From the NCBI GenBank assembly GCA_036493735.1, contig DASXPH010000083.1, forward strand, positions 36,438 to 100,437: a DNA stretch of 64,000 bases, written 5' to 3'. A program made the position numbers and the translations under genes. This stretch comes from AG2 sp036493735. GTDB lineage: Bacteria > Gemmatimonadota > Gemmatimonadetes > Gemmatimonadales > Gemmatimonadaceae. Of the stretch, positions 28,026 through 37,200 are shown in pieces. Numbering within the stretch: the stretch's first letter is position 1; every line of letters begins with the position of its first letter. The notes under the pieces were generated by a model. That model was not told the origin of the DNA. It did no database searches and saw only the letters and a list, made by a program, of their open reading frames with translations.

Positions 28026-29776
28026 CACACCACCTCGCGCACTTTGTCCTCGAGCACGTCCTTGATGATGTCCCAGCGGTCGCGCTGGCCGCGCGCGAGT
28101 GCTTCCGCGAAATGGATGGCTTGCTTCGTCGTGATCTTGCCCGGGAAGGGAGGCTCGTTAGGGTCGACCACCGCCTGCACGACCGCCGGACCGTCGTGCT
28201 CGAGCGCCTCGCGGAGCACGGATGCGGCGTCCTTTGGCTTCTCGATCGTGAACCCGGCGCAACCGCAGGCCTTGGCGTATGCGGCGAAATCGATCGGCTG
28301 CAGCTCGACTCCGTACTCCGGATTGCCCTCCAGCGCCATCTGCTCCCACTTGATCTCGCCAAGGACGTTGTTCTTGACGATGATGACCTTCACGGGGAGA
28401 TCGTATTTCACCAACGTCGCAATCTCACCCATGAGCATCGTGAAACCCCCGTCACCCACCACACAGACGACCTGTCGCTTCGGGTATGCGACCGCCGCTC
28501 CGATGCTGTATGGCAGCCCGTTCGCCATCGTCGCGAGGGAGCCGGAGAGCGAGAACTGCATCCGATCGCGAATGTCGATGTAGCGCGCGGACCAGGTCGC
28601 GATCGTCCCGCTATCGGATGAAATAATCGCGTCGTCGTCGAGCAGCTTGTTGAGCTCATAGGTCACGACCTGCGGCTTCATCGGCATGTCACCACGTGTA
28701 CCGCGCTCCTTCATGAGCTTGCGCCAATGCTTCATCCGGTTCTGCGCTTCGTCGAGAAAATCACGGTGCTTCTTGCGCTCGATATGCGGTAGCAGGTCAC
28801 GCAGCACCGTGCGACAGTCGCCGACGAGGCCGACTTCCACGGGATAGCGGATGCCGATGCGACTCGGATCGACGTCGATCTGGATGGCCTTCGCCTGGGC
28901 GGGTTTCGGGTAGAACTCGATGTAAGGGAAGGTGCTGCCGGCGATGAGCAAAGTGTCACACTCGGCGAGGGCGTCCTGTGACGGTGCGGTGCCGAGTAGC
29001 CCGATGCCGCCCGTGGTGTACGGATTGTCATCCGGTACCACTGCTTTGCCGAGCAGCGGTTTGACGATCGGGGCGCCGAGATGTTCGGCCAACGACAGGA
29101 TCTCGTCGCGCGCTCCAAGGCAGCCGCGGCCGGCCAGAATCGCGACGCGCGATCCGTCGTTGAGAATCTCGGCGGCCCGCTCTATATCGCCGCGAGGTGG
29201 AGTCGGAAACGCGGCGGTGAAGAGGTCCGCGCTGTGCTTGCTGATGTTGGCGCTCGATCGCAGGCCGTCTGACGACCAGTCCTGGATGTCCTTCGGGATG
29301 GTGATATGCGCGACTGTGCGGCGCGCGAGTGCCGTCTTCACCGCCTCGTCGACGACATTGACGACGTGCGCCGGTCCCATCACGCGCTGATTGTAGGCGG
29401 CAACGTCGATGTAGAGCTTGTCGAGATCAACGTCCTGCTGATAATGCGTGCCGATGAGATCGTGAAAGGTGTGGCCTGTAATGGCGAGCACCGGCTGTCC
29501 GTCGCACTTCGCGTCGTACAATCCGTTGAGCAGATGGATGCCCCCGGGACCGGAAGTGGCGAGACAGACGCCGAGCCGGCCGGTGAATTTCGCGTAGCCG
29601 CAGGCGGCGAATGCGGCGGACTCCTCGTGGCGCACCTGAATGAAACGGATGCGCTTCTGATTCGTGCGCAATGCCTCGAAGATGCCATTGATGCCATCGC
29701 CGGGCAGGCCGAAGACGGTGTCGACTCCCCATGCGCACAGGCGGTCGACGAGCAGAGCGGCGGTGGAGGGGGCCAT
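28025..29776 (-). CDS. Thiamine-diphosphate enzyme of the pyruvate oxidase/acetolactate synthase type
   Basis: 583 residues with the three ThDP-enzyme domains. The catalytic Glu lies in RHEESAAFAACGYAK near residue 50; the ThDP/Mg site is VGDGGFTML near residue 440 with NN in IVKNNVLGE. Wording in the middle domain (GRGCLGARDEI, IQIDVDPSRIG) is closest to quinone-dependent pyruvate oxidases (PoxB type), but a C-terminal lipid-binding helix is not obvious. The start is ATG 29776 because GGAGAA stands eight bases upstream; the longer frame to 29833 is rejected. First gene of the leftward operon 29776-22897. Confidence 0.87.
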   Translation of the reverse strand: MAPSTAALLVDRLCAWGVDTVFGLPGDGINGIFEALRTNQKRIRFIQVRHEESAAFAACGYAKFTGRLGVCLATSGPGGIHLLNGLYDAKCDGQPVLAITGHTFHDLIGTHYQQDVDLDKLYIDVAAYNQRVMGPAHVVNVVDEAVKTALARRTVAHITIPKDIQDWSSDGLRSSANISKHSADLFTAAFPTPPRGDIERAAEILNDGSRVAILAGRGCLGARDEILSLAEHLGAPIVKPLLGKAVVPDDNPYTTGGIGLLGTAPSQDALAECDTLLIAGSTFPYIEFYPKPAQAKAIQIDVDPSRIGIRYPVEVGLVGDCRTVLRDLLPHIERKKHRDFLDEAQNRMKHWRKLMKERGTRGDMPMKPQVVTYELNKLLDDDAIISSDSGTIATWSARYIDIRDRMQFSLSGSLATMANGLPYSIGAAVAYPKRQVVCVVGDGGFTMLMGEIATLVKYDLPVKVIIVKNNVLGEIKWEQMALEGNPEYGVELQPIDFAAYAKACGCAGFTIEKPKDAASVLREALEHDGPAVVQAVVDPNEPPFPGKITTKQAIHFAEALARGQRDRWDIIKDVLEDKVREVV

Positions 29777-30067
29777 GCGATTCTCCTCGGGTACGGCGCT
29801 CGACGGGCTCGTCAGAAGGCGAGCGGCGGGCACAGTTGTATGGAGAATGCATACATTATGCCCCCCAGGGCGGGCTCGACGAGCGGGCGCCGTTCGCGGG
29901 CATCAATCGTTAGGCGGCTCCTATCTGTGGTCGGTGAACAGTGATCGGTGGACGATGGACGATGGACGATGGACGATGGACGATGGACGATGGACGATGG
30001 ACGATGGACGATGGTCTCGGCCGACGAGCTCACCGACCACTGACCACCGACCACCGATCACCGCAGA
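29777..30067. repeat. Intergenic palindromic spacer with (TGGACGA)9 tandem
   Basis: No gene. The unit TGGACGA is repeated nine times without error at 29949-30011. It is flanked by arms that pair: GTGGTCGGTGA (29927-29937) with TCACCGACCAC (30030-30040), and GTGATCGGTGG (29941-29951) with CCACCGATCAC (30051-30061). The pairs are in the same order on both sides, so only alternative, not nested, stems can form. The octamer CGTTAGGC lies at 29908. The region separates the 5' end of the ThDP operon from the 3' end of the DUF4142 gene. Confidence 0.9.
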
Positions 30068-30655
30068 TCACCGACCGCCAGCCACCGAGTTGAGCGCGTC
30101 GAGCTTCTGCTGCGCCGCCATCATGTGCGCCTGAAACGCGGGCGCGATGCGCGTCACGAGATCTTTCAACTCCTGGTTCTGGATCGCCGGCAGGAGCGTC
30201 GAGGTTACCGCATCGATGACAGCCTTGTGAAACGCGACCTCCTGCTGGAGAAACGCACGATCGAACTCCTTCCCCTTTGCCGCGTGCAGAGTCTTCATCG
30301 CTGCTTCGTGATCCTTCGCCATGGCGAAATCCTTCGGCGGCGTCGGATGGACGCCGAGCTTCTTCGCCAGATCACGCCCTTGCTGGCGCACCATGGTGTG
30401 ATCGTGCACGAGCATCGCGGCGAAGTCCCGGATGTCCTTGGTCGTTGCCTTCTTTTCGGCGAGGGTGGCAGTCTCGATATCCCACGTGTTCGCGGCGTCG
30501 AAGATTGCAACGATCGTCGGATCATCGAGGGCGGCAACGCGTGACGGCACAAGAGGAGTGGTCGCGGCGAGTGACCGCGCGTGTATCGACGAGGCGACGG
30601 TGGCGCCCGCGACGAGGCCGGCGACGAGGAGGGTGCGAAGCACGGTGCGAGTCAT
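30068..30655 (-). CDS. DUF4142 secreted four-helix protein
   Basis: 195 residues with a signal peptide (MTRTVLRTLLVAGLVAGAT...HARSLA) and a helical DUF4142 domain: TWDIETATLAEKKATTKDIRDFA near residue 57, MVHDHT-like MLVHDHTMV near 81 and FLQQEVAFHKAVID near 136. The fold is ferritin/DinB-like. Members are periplasmic proteins of uncertain function, often stress-related. It is divergent from the regulator gene at 30804, and the perfect palindrome between them may control both. Confidence 0.88.
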   Translation of the reverse strand: MTRTVLRTLLVAGLVAGATVASSIHARSLAATTPLVPSRVAALDDPTIVAIFDAANTWDIETATLAEKKATTKDIRDFAAMLVHDHTMVRQQGRDLAKKLGVHPTPPKDFAMAKDHEAAMKTLHAAKGKEFDRAFLQQEVAFHKAVIDAVTSTLLPAIQNQELKDLVTRIAPAFQAHMMAAQQKLDALNSVAGGR

Positions 30656-30733
30656 GAGAGTCAGAGAGCTAGGGTGAATGGACCGATTGAACCACTACAC
30701 GTTCCGCCATTGTACACGTCGAGTGTCTAATAT

Positions 30734-30751
30734 GTCAAGAATATTCTTGAC
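30734..30751. promoter_or_regulatory. Perfect 18-bp palindromic operator candidate
   Basis: GTCAAGAATATTCTTGAC is a perfect inverted repeat in an unusually AT-rich patch, 52 bases before the regulator gene start at 30804 and 78 before the start of the divergent DUF4142 gene. A TAATAT at 30728-30733 that could act as a -10 overlaps its left edge; no well-spaced -35 is obvious. Self-regulating winged-helix proteins usually bind such sites, so the neighbour at 30804 is the natural candidate. Binding is inferred from symmetry and position only. Confidence 0.65.
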
Positions 30752-30803
30752 TAATTGGGCGGGCCCCTGTTCCTGGCGGCGGACGCGTGACAACTTGAAC
30801 GCG

Positions 30804-31451
30804 ATGATCCGCCCATTCGACAAGCCGGACAGCCCCACTCGGGCCCAGGTGCTCGCACTCCTTCGACGTGGCGCGATGACGGTCGAGGAGCTCGCGCAGG
30901 CCATCGGCGTGACAGACAACGCCGTTCGCATGCATCTCACCGCGCTCGAGCGCGACGGCATGGTGCGCGCGACTGGCGTACGCCGCGAGGGCAACGTCGG
31001 GAAGCCGGCAACCTTATATGGAGTGTCTCCCGAGGCCGAGGCCGCCTTTTCCAAAGCCTACGAACCGGTGCTCACGACGCTTCTCGTCACACTGGGGGGG
31101 CGCCTCGATCAGCGCGAGCTCAGCGACATCCTCCGCGACGTCGGCCGTCAGCTCGCGGTGACGACCGTGTCGAGCGACAGCTCGCTCGAGCAGCGGGTGC
31201 GGGCGGCCGCAGGTGTACTCGACGCCTTGGGTGCCGACACCGAAGTCGAGCAGGGCAGTGGCGGCGGTTTCGTCGTTCGCGGATTCGCCTGCCCGCTCAG
31301 CCGCTCAGTGGCGCAATGCCCCCCTTTGTGTGGCGCCGTGGAGGAGCTGGTCGCCGGCATAACGAAGGCGAAGGTCCAGGAGCGCTGCGATCGATCATCG
31401 ACGCCCAGATGTAGCTTCCTCGTCACACCACGCGTCCGTAGAAAGCCGTAA
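30804..31451 (+). CDS. ArsR/SufR-like winged-helix regulator with C-terminal Cys cluster
   Basis: About 215 residues from ATG 30804; the earlier ATG at 30678 would run through the palindrome and AT-rich promoter region and is rejected. Residues about 8-75 form a winged helix (ALLRRGAMTVEELAQAIGVTDNAVRMHLTALERDG). The C-terminal part has cysteines in FACPLSRSVAQCPPLCG and a later RC...RCSF, like the Fe-S-binding region of SufR-type repressors. An Fe-S sensor is therefore plausible. No suf/isc operon is next to it in this window; the divergent DUF4142 gene is the only near target. Confidence 0.82.
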   Translation: MIRPFDKPDSPTRAQVLALLRRGAMTVEELAQAIGVTDNAVRMHLTALERDGMVRATGVRREGNVGKPATLYGVSPEAEAAFSKAYEPVLTTLLVTLGGRLDQRELSDILRDVGRQLAVTTVSSDSSLEQRVRAAAGVLDALGADTEVEQGSGGGFVVRGFACPLSRSVAQCPPLCGAVEELVAGITKAKVQERCDRSSTPRCSFLVTPRVRRKP

Positions 31452-31510
31452 CGGGAGCTGGTCGTGCGTTGTGCGTCGCGGGTTCGGAGAGTGCCTACAA
31501 CCCTTGACCC

Positions 31511-32701
31511 ATGGCGGCGCGAGAGCAGACGGACGAGGCTTTGAGCATGGCGGTCATGACGGAACGGGAAGGCGCGGTCGACGCCGCGCGGTCGAAGCTG
31601 CTCGTGACGGGCGGATCGGCGATCGCGTACCGACTATACGATATCGCCTACGAGATCGACCTCGATCGCGCGAGTGGGCTGCTCGCTCCCGACGAAGCAA
31701 CGCGCGAACGCCCTGGCCGCAGCGAGGCCCAGGCGCTCCAGATCGTCAATCCGCCGTTGTTCGTTTCGTTAGGCACCGAGACGCTCACCATCGACGGCAC
31801 GTCGCTGCGGGCCGACGTGTCGGCGAGACTGTTCGATTTCGGCGCCTGTGCGTTGCAATTGCGCGTCGACGCGCCGGACGCGCTCCCCTGGGAGCGATTC
31901 ACGGATTTTGGCAATACGGTCGACACGTCGCCAGCGCTGGCGGCGGTCTTCGCGCGACAGCTCGAGACGCTCCGGTCACGGGTGGCCCCGGCGGTCGAGC
32001 GCCCCAACCTCGCGCCCGTCGTCGAGGACTACGTCGTCTTCCGCATCACCCGGCTCACCGACGCGCGCGGAACGCCGTTAGGCACGGATGTCCTCACCGA
32101 CGAGCATCTCGTCCCACTGCTCCTTCGCGAGCGGCGCGCCCTCTCACTGGACGCCCGACGCGAGCTCCTGCCTCACCGCTTCTCGTACTACCGCGACGAC
32201 CTCACGATTCTCACCTGGGACAACGCCCTCGTCGTCGAGCCGCGAGCCGACGACCGCGACGTCGAGTACATCCTCGAGTTCGCGAACGCTCAACTCCTCG
32301 AGCTCCGCTTCTACGATGCCGTCCTCGACGCCGAGCTCCCGGCCATGTACGACCGGATCGCCGCGGCGCGCGGCCGCCTCTCGGCGCTCCCGACCTGGCG
32401 CTATCGCCCGCTCCTCGCCCGGCTGCAAACGCGCGTCGCCGACGTCACGGAAACGGTGGAGCGCGTGGACAACGCGCTCAAGGTGACGGACGACGTGTAC
32501 CTCGCGAGAATCTACGCCACCGCCCTCGAAATCTTCCGCGGCACCGCCTGGCGCCGAGGCATAGAGCGCAAGCTGTCGATCATTCGCGAGACGTACGGCA
32601 TGCTCAACGCAGAAGCTCAGTCGGCGCGAGCGGAGCTGCTCGAGATCGCGATCATTGCGCTGATTGTCATCGAGATCGTGGTCGGGCTTCGAAGGGGCTA
32701 G
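31511..32701 (+). CDS. RMD1/DUF155-family membrane protein
   Basis: 396 residues of the RMD1 (DUF155) family, known from yeast Rmd1 and from bacteria but without a defined molecular role. Family features are FRITRLT near residue 178, ALSLDARRELLPHRFSYYRDDLTILTWDNALVV across 210-245, and a C-terminal membrane helix (LLEIAIIALIVIEIVVGL) right at the end. Acidic and Leu-rich otherwise. CGTTAGGC octamers at 31767 and 32076, both read as Leu(TTA)-Gly. The stop TAG shares the tetramer CTAG with the stop of the convergent kinase gene. Confidence 0.82.
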   Translation: MAAREQTDEALSMAVMTEREGAVDAARSKLLVTGGSAIAYRLYDIAYEIDLDRASGLLAPDEATRERPGRSEAQALQIVNPPLFVSLGTETLTIDGTSLRADVSARLFDFGACALQLRVDAPDALPWERFTDFGNTVDTSPALAAVFARQLETLRSRVAPAVERPNLAPVVEDYVVFRITRLTDARGTPLGTDVLTDEHLVPLLLRERRALSLDARRELLPHRFSYYRDDLTILTWDNALVVEPRADDRDVEYILEFANAQLLELRFYDAVLDAELPAMYDRIAAARGRLSALPTWRYRPLLARLQTRVADVTETVERVDNALKVTDDVYLARIYATALEIFRGTAWRRGIERKLSIIRETYGMLNAEAQSARAELLEIAIIALIVIEIVVGLRRG

Positions 32702-33264
32702 GCCGCTTTCGCCGCCACCTGCAGTCGATCGCAAATCGACACCGGATCCACGAACCGGCCATCCGCGCCTAACGCCCGGATGATTCGCTCGCCGAAGATC
32801 GGCGCGATGCGGGCCCAGTTGCTCGAGACGGCGCCAAGGTAGCGATCGAACAACGTCGTGTCCGGCTTGCCGCGCGAGTAGACGCCATTGCGCAGCACGG
32901 TGTTGCGGCCGGCGTAGCGCTGGCGCGCCGCAAGACGGTCGGCCTCGAACCACCAGGCGGTCACTCCGAAGCTCGTCATCTCGCGTGCGAAATCGACGAG
33001 ATCCGCCGGAAAGGTCCACGTCAGCACCGACGGCTTGCCGATCGTCTTCAGGTGCCGCACGAACTCGCGCAGGCGCCCGGAGTCGAGGCTCGCGACGCGT
33101 TCCTTCTCCGTCCAGAACGGCGGCAGGCCGGCGGCTTTGAGGCAGTCGGCGGCATCGAGATCGACGTGCACGTAACCACGGTTGTCACGCAGCCAGTCGC
33201 CGAAGCTGGTCTTGCCGCTGGCCGGCATCCCGGTGATGAGCAAAGTCTGAACTTGAGCGGGCAT
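32698..33264 (-). CDS. P-loop kinase-like protein
   Basis: 188 residues beginning MPAQVQTLLITGMPASGKTSFGDWL: a Walker A (GMPASGKT) at once after the start, as in small-molecule kinases of the adenylyl-sulfate kinase/zeta-toxin-like group. HVDLDAAD near residue 34 and a lid-like Arg-rich segment RQRYAGRNTVLRNG near 117 fit. The nucleotide acceptor is unknown. Start ATG 33264 has AGGAC seven bases upstream; the frame extends further but the upstream part overlaps the next gene and is not credible. CGTTAGGC at 32767 reads Leu-Gly. Confidence 0.7.
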   Translation of the reverse strand: MPAQVQTLLITGMPASGKTSFGDWLRDNRGYVHVDLDAADCLKAAGLPPFWTEKERVASLDSGRLREFVRHLKTIGKPSVLTWTFPADLVDFAREMTSFGVTAWWFEADRLAARQRYAGRNTVLRNGVYSRGKPDTTLFDRYLGAVSSNWARIAPIFGERIIRALGADGRFVDPVSICDRLQVAAKAA

Positions 33265-33283
33265 GAAGATCGTCCTGCGCGGG

Positions 33284-34249
33284 TCACTCGCCGGTGGCGG
33301 GCGTCGCGCTCGAGGTCGGAGGGGTGCTGCTCGCCGCCGTGGTTGCCGGCGGACTACCATTCGGACGCAGCAGCCTCGCGATCAGCACGACGAGCGCGAG
33401 AACCGCCAGTCCGAGGGCACACCAGAAGACGATCGTGGGGGTGATGCCGGTCACATGGGCCGCGTTCGATTCGGGTCCAACGGCTGCTGCCTGAGCCGGC
33501 GCTTCGCGGACTCGCGGGGCGAGTAGGGCGAGATCGTACCGCGGCGACGCGAGCTCCGGTTGGCCATACAGCAGCGTCAGCGGCGTCCGTCCGTCCTGGT
33601 AGAAGCGCAGCCGATAGGTCGGTAATTGCAGCTCCGCCGCACGGAGTGGCAGCGGCGCGTTGTCTCCCTCGTCCACGACGAGGCGCAGCTCGGCCGTGCG
33701 TAGCGTCGGAACGGGGATTGTCAGGGCCGGCGCCGAGTGATCGGGATCGTCGTTCCGCCATATCATCGTCGCGAGGACCACCGCTCCACTCCGCAACCGT
33801 GCATCCTCGTCCGACGGCGGCAGCGCCTCCAGTCTCACCTCACGTGTGAAAACGCGTGCATCGGTATGAATCACCAGCCGAGCTGCGGGTAGACCGCTAT
33901 AAGGAAGACGAATGCGGTACGTCGACCGGGTCGGCGCTTCGTCCTTGATTCTCACGAGCTCGGGTAGCGGCAGCGCCAACGACAGGGAATCCTCGAGCGG
34001 CTCGACGAGGTACGGCACCTGGTAGCCGTCCGCGGTCGCGATCCGCACGTCGTTCAAAGAGCTGTGGGCGAGCGCCGCGGCATCCAGAGTGATCGTCGTC
34101 AGTCCCGGCCTGTCTGGCCTGATCGGCCGCGCGTAGCGGAAGGCGCGGGGATCGATTGTCGCGCCGCCGTCGCGCGTGGCGCTGTCCTGCGCTGGTGCCG
34201 GTGCGGCGACGAGCGTGCCTAACGTGGATACCAGCACGACGAGTCTCAC
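33284..34249 (-). CDS. DUF3999-type membrane protein partner of DUF2339
   Basis: About 321 residues from GTG 34249: signal peptide (VRLVVLVSTLGTLVAAPAPAQ), a long beta-rich exported part (LTTITLDAAALAHSSLNDVRI, ...), and a C-terminal membrane helix (VFWCALGLAVLALVVLIARLL) followed by a Pro/Thr-rich tail. DUF3999 proteins are normally encoded next to DUF2339 and are thought to act with it at the envelope; function unknown. The start overlaps the stop of the DUF2339 gene (GTGA), confirming pairing. The octamer at 34217 encodes Leu-Gly inside the signal peptide. Confidence 0.8.
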   Translation of the reverse strand: MRLVVLVSTLGTLVAAPAPAQDSATRDGGATIDPRAFRYARPIRPDRPGLTTITLDAAALAHSSLNDVRIATADGYQVPYLVEPLEDSLSLALPLPELVRIKDEAPTRSTYRIRLPYSGLPAARLVIHTDARVFTREVRLEALPPSDEDARLRSGAVVLATMIWRNDDPDHSAPALTIPVPTLRTAELRLVVDEGDNAPLPLRAAELQLPTYRLRFYQDGRTPLTLLYGQPELASPRYDLALLAPRVREAPAQAAAVGPESNAAHVTGITPTIVFWCALGLAVLALVVLIARLLRPNGSPPATTAASSTPPTSSATPATGE

Positions 34250-37200
34250 GTCGTTGCCTCGGTTGGCTCGGGACGCGACGTGAGCACGAACTTCTGCAGT
34301 GCGACGGTGATCAACAGCGCGCAGGCCGCGATCCCCACGAGCGAGCCGACGCGATACAGCCCACCGAGGCGCCAGATATCCCAGAACGCGCACTTGCCCA
34401 TCGCGATGCTCAGCAGGATGATCGCGGCGATCCGTCCGGTCTTGCTGTGCGAGACGATGCCGGCGCCGAGCAGCGCGACCGCGAAGAGCGCCCAGCCTAA
34501 CGTGTACGTGAGATCCTGCGCGAGCGCCGACGAGAAAAAGTCGAAGGTGATCATCGGGCCGGTGGCGAAATAATCGGCGATCTCGATGTTCAACAGGAGG
34601 AACAGCAGAATCACGGTCCCGCCAGGAAGTACCGACGACATGCGGGGGAGCGTCGGCCGGAGCCGGTCGTCGGTTCTCAGTAGCACACGACCAGCGACGA
34701 GCAAGGCTGCGGCGCAGACCACGTACGTGTACAGATACCAATTCCAGATGCGCAGCTCGCCGCGCGGCTCGTACCCGACGATGGGATTCCATGCGAGCCT
34801 GACAAACACCGCCGCGCACAAACCCATCGTAAACCAGAGCAACCCCTTGTGCGGAATGCGTGAATAGAGCCACGCGAGCGCCGCGCCCTCGAGTGCCCAA
34901 CCGATCGTGATCCAGTTGCGCTCGAGCTGGAGCGGGATCGCCACCGTCACGAAGCCGAGCGATGCGCCGGCAATCCACGCCAGCCGCGAGACCTCGGCCG
35001 GCGTACGCGGTTGGCCGGCGCGCTCGAGCCTAACGAGGCTCGCGAGGACGAGCGCGAGGAGTGCTGCCTCGGCCACGGGAAGCGCGCCGATCCACGCCCC
35101 ATAGCCGCCGTCGAGGATGCTGGACCGCGCCTGGAAGAAGTAGAGCACACTTGCGAGTACCGTCGCGATGTGCGGCGCACGCGCCGAACCGGCGCGCCGT
35201 CCGAGCACGAGTGGATAGGCGACGAACGCGAGATAGAGCGGCGTGGTGAGCGCGAGCTGCGTGCTCCACGAGGATGCGCCAGTATGCTGAGCCATCCAGA
35301 GGTAACCGGTGCCCGCGGCGGGTAGCACGGCGAGCACCGTGATGCTCTCGAGCCGCGCGAGATCGAGCGACGCGAAGCCTAACGTCGCGACGATGAACAC
35401 GAGCTGCGCGATGACGAGAAGCGGCATCGGCGGCGCGGGCAGCTCACCCGCGGCCACCATGGCAATCGCCTGTGCACCGAGCCCCGCAACCGCTGCCGCC
35501 AGCAGGAAGTGTCGTTGCTCGGCGCCCGCGCGCCGCGAGAGTGCCAGCCAGACGCCAGCGAGAACGACGAATGCTGCGGCGACGCCGATTGCGACTGTTG
35601 ACCAGGGCTGCGCCGGGGCGTTCACTTGCCACGCGAACACCACGACGGGCGTGGCGATCACTGTCGCGAGAAAGAGCTCACCACGCCTGAGATACAGGGC
35701 AGCGACGCCGGCGGCGGCGGTGAGAATGCCCAGCACAGCGAGGAGCGGCCAGGGCGGAATCGAGAGCGTCGGCTGCGCTGCGACGAACAGCAGGAAAAGA
35801 TGCCCGACGAGTCCGACGAACGCTCCCGAACGGAAAATGCCCTGCGTCTCGTTGTCGCTCGAGCCGTTTGCGCGCTGCGCCGCCCACGCGCTTGCCGCGA
35901 TCGTCAGCAGGGAGTAGCCAGCGACGATGGCGAGGGCGGGGATCAGGAGCACGCTCACCGCGGCGGTCATCCACCAGACAGCGAGCACGAGCCACGCGAG
36001 GACGGTTCCGGCTATCGCGAGGATCGGCATGCGCGATGCGCTCGCTTCGGCGAAGAGCGCGGTTGTCAGGATCGCGAGCAGCAGGGCGATGCCCCAGAGA
36101 GCGCCCTGTGCAACGGCGCCGCCGGCGAGGAAAAACAACAGCGCGATACTGACGAGCGAGAGCACCGCACCAGCGCTCTGCGGGGCCAGCGGCGCGCCGC
36201 GTCGGCGAGCGATGACGGGGGCGCCAATGAAGAAGAGCGCGAACACGCCGTAGATCGCCAGCGCCGGCAGGAGCCGCTCCGGCGTCAGATATTTCGCCGA
36301 CCATATGGCTTCCGCTGCCACGGCAAAGAATGCGCCGACAAAGTGAACAATGCCCTCTCGCCTAACGATTGCGTACGCTGCGCAGGCGCCGAGGAGGACG
36401 AGCAGGCCGGTGAACGGCAGCGCCGGCGAGGCGGTCCTCGGTTCGAGCGCGATGAGTACGGGGAAGGCGAACAGCAGCAGCGGCGCGGCGAGGACGGCGC
36501 GCGATGCAATCGGCCCGAGGTCGACGTCGGCGACACGTCGCCTGACGACGGCGAGCGACGGCACGAATGGCGCCGCGAGATAGAACAGCGTGAACGCCGC
36601 GACGGCGACGAGAATGCCCGGCCACGCCGCCGGCTGGTACGACCCGCTCAGCCAGATGCCGAAGACGATCAGCGTCGACGCCGCGCCAAGGACATGAAGC
36701 AGCCGCGGACCCTGGAACAGAGCGACCGCGAAGAGCCCCACGTCGATGCAGAAGAGGAATCCGAACAGGATGCCAAAGCGAGTACCGTACGCCGGCACGG
36801 CGGCGAGATACAGCGAGAACAGGAGTGGCAGCGCCGCGCCGACGCGCGCTGCGTGCGCGAACATCGTGCTCCCCGTTCGCCGCTCGTCGCCGGCAGGGCG
36901 GTTCAGCGCCAATACGACGAAACTGAGGATCGGGAAAATGAGAAAGATCCCGGCCGCGAGCGGGATCTTGCCGGCCGTGAGAAACTTCGAAACCCAGCCC
37001 CACTCATAGAAGGTCGTCAGGCCAAGGCTGATCGCCGTGAGGAGTGGCCACTGTTTCTTATAAGCGACCCAGGCGAGGCCGGCGTTGAGGAGCAGCAGAT
37101 AGCCGAACAGTCCTATCGGGTTGTCCTGTCCCGTGGCGACGATCGCCGGCGAGGCGAAGCCGCCGATGAGTCCCAACAATGCAATCAGCAGCGACGCCCT

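Noticed and set aside
31471..32772. 433-codon Arg-rich frame overlapping the RMD1 gene
   Set aside because: It is the shifted-frame shadow of a GC-rich gene with clear family features in the other frame.
33284..34978. 564-codon version of the DUF3999 gene
   Set aside because: The upstream part is an Arg-rich shadow of DUF2339; the signal peptide begins at GTG 34249.
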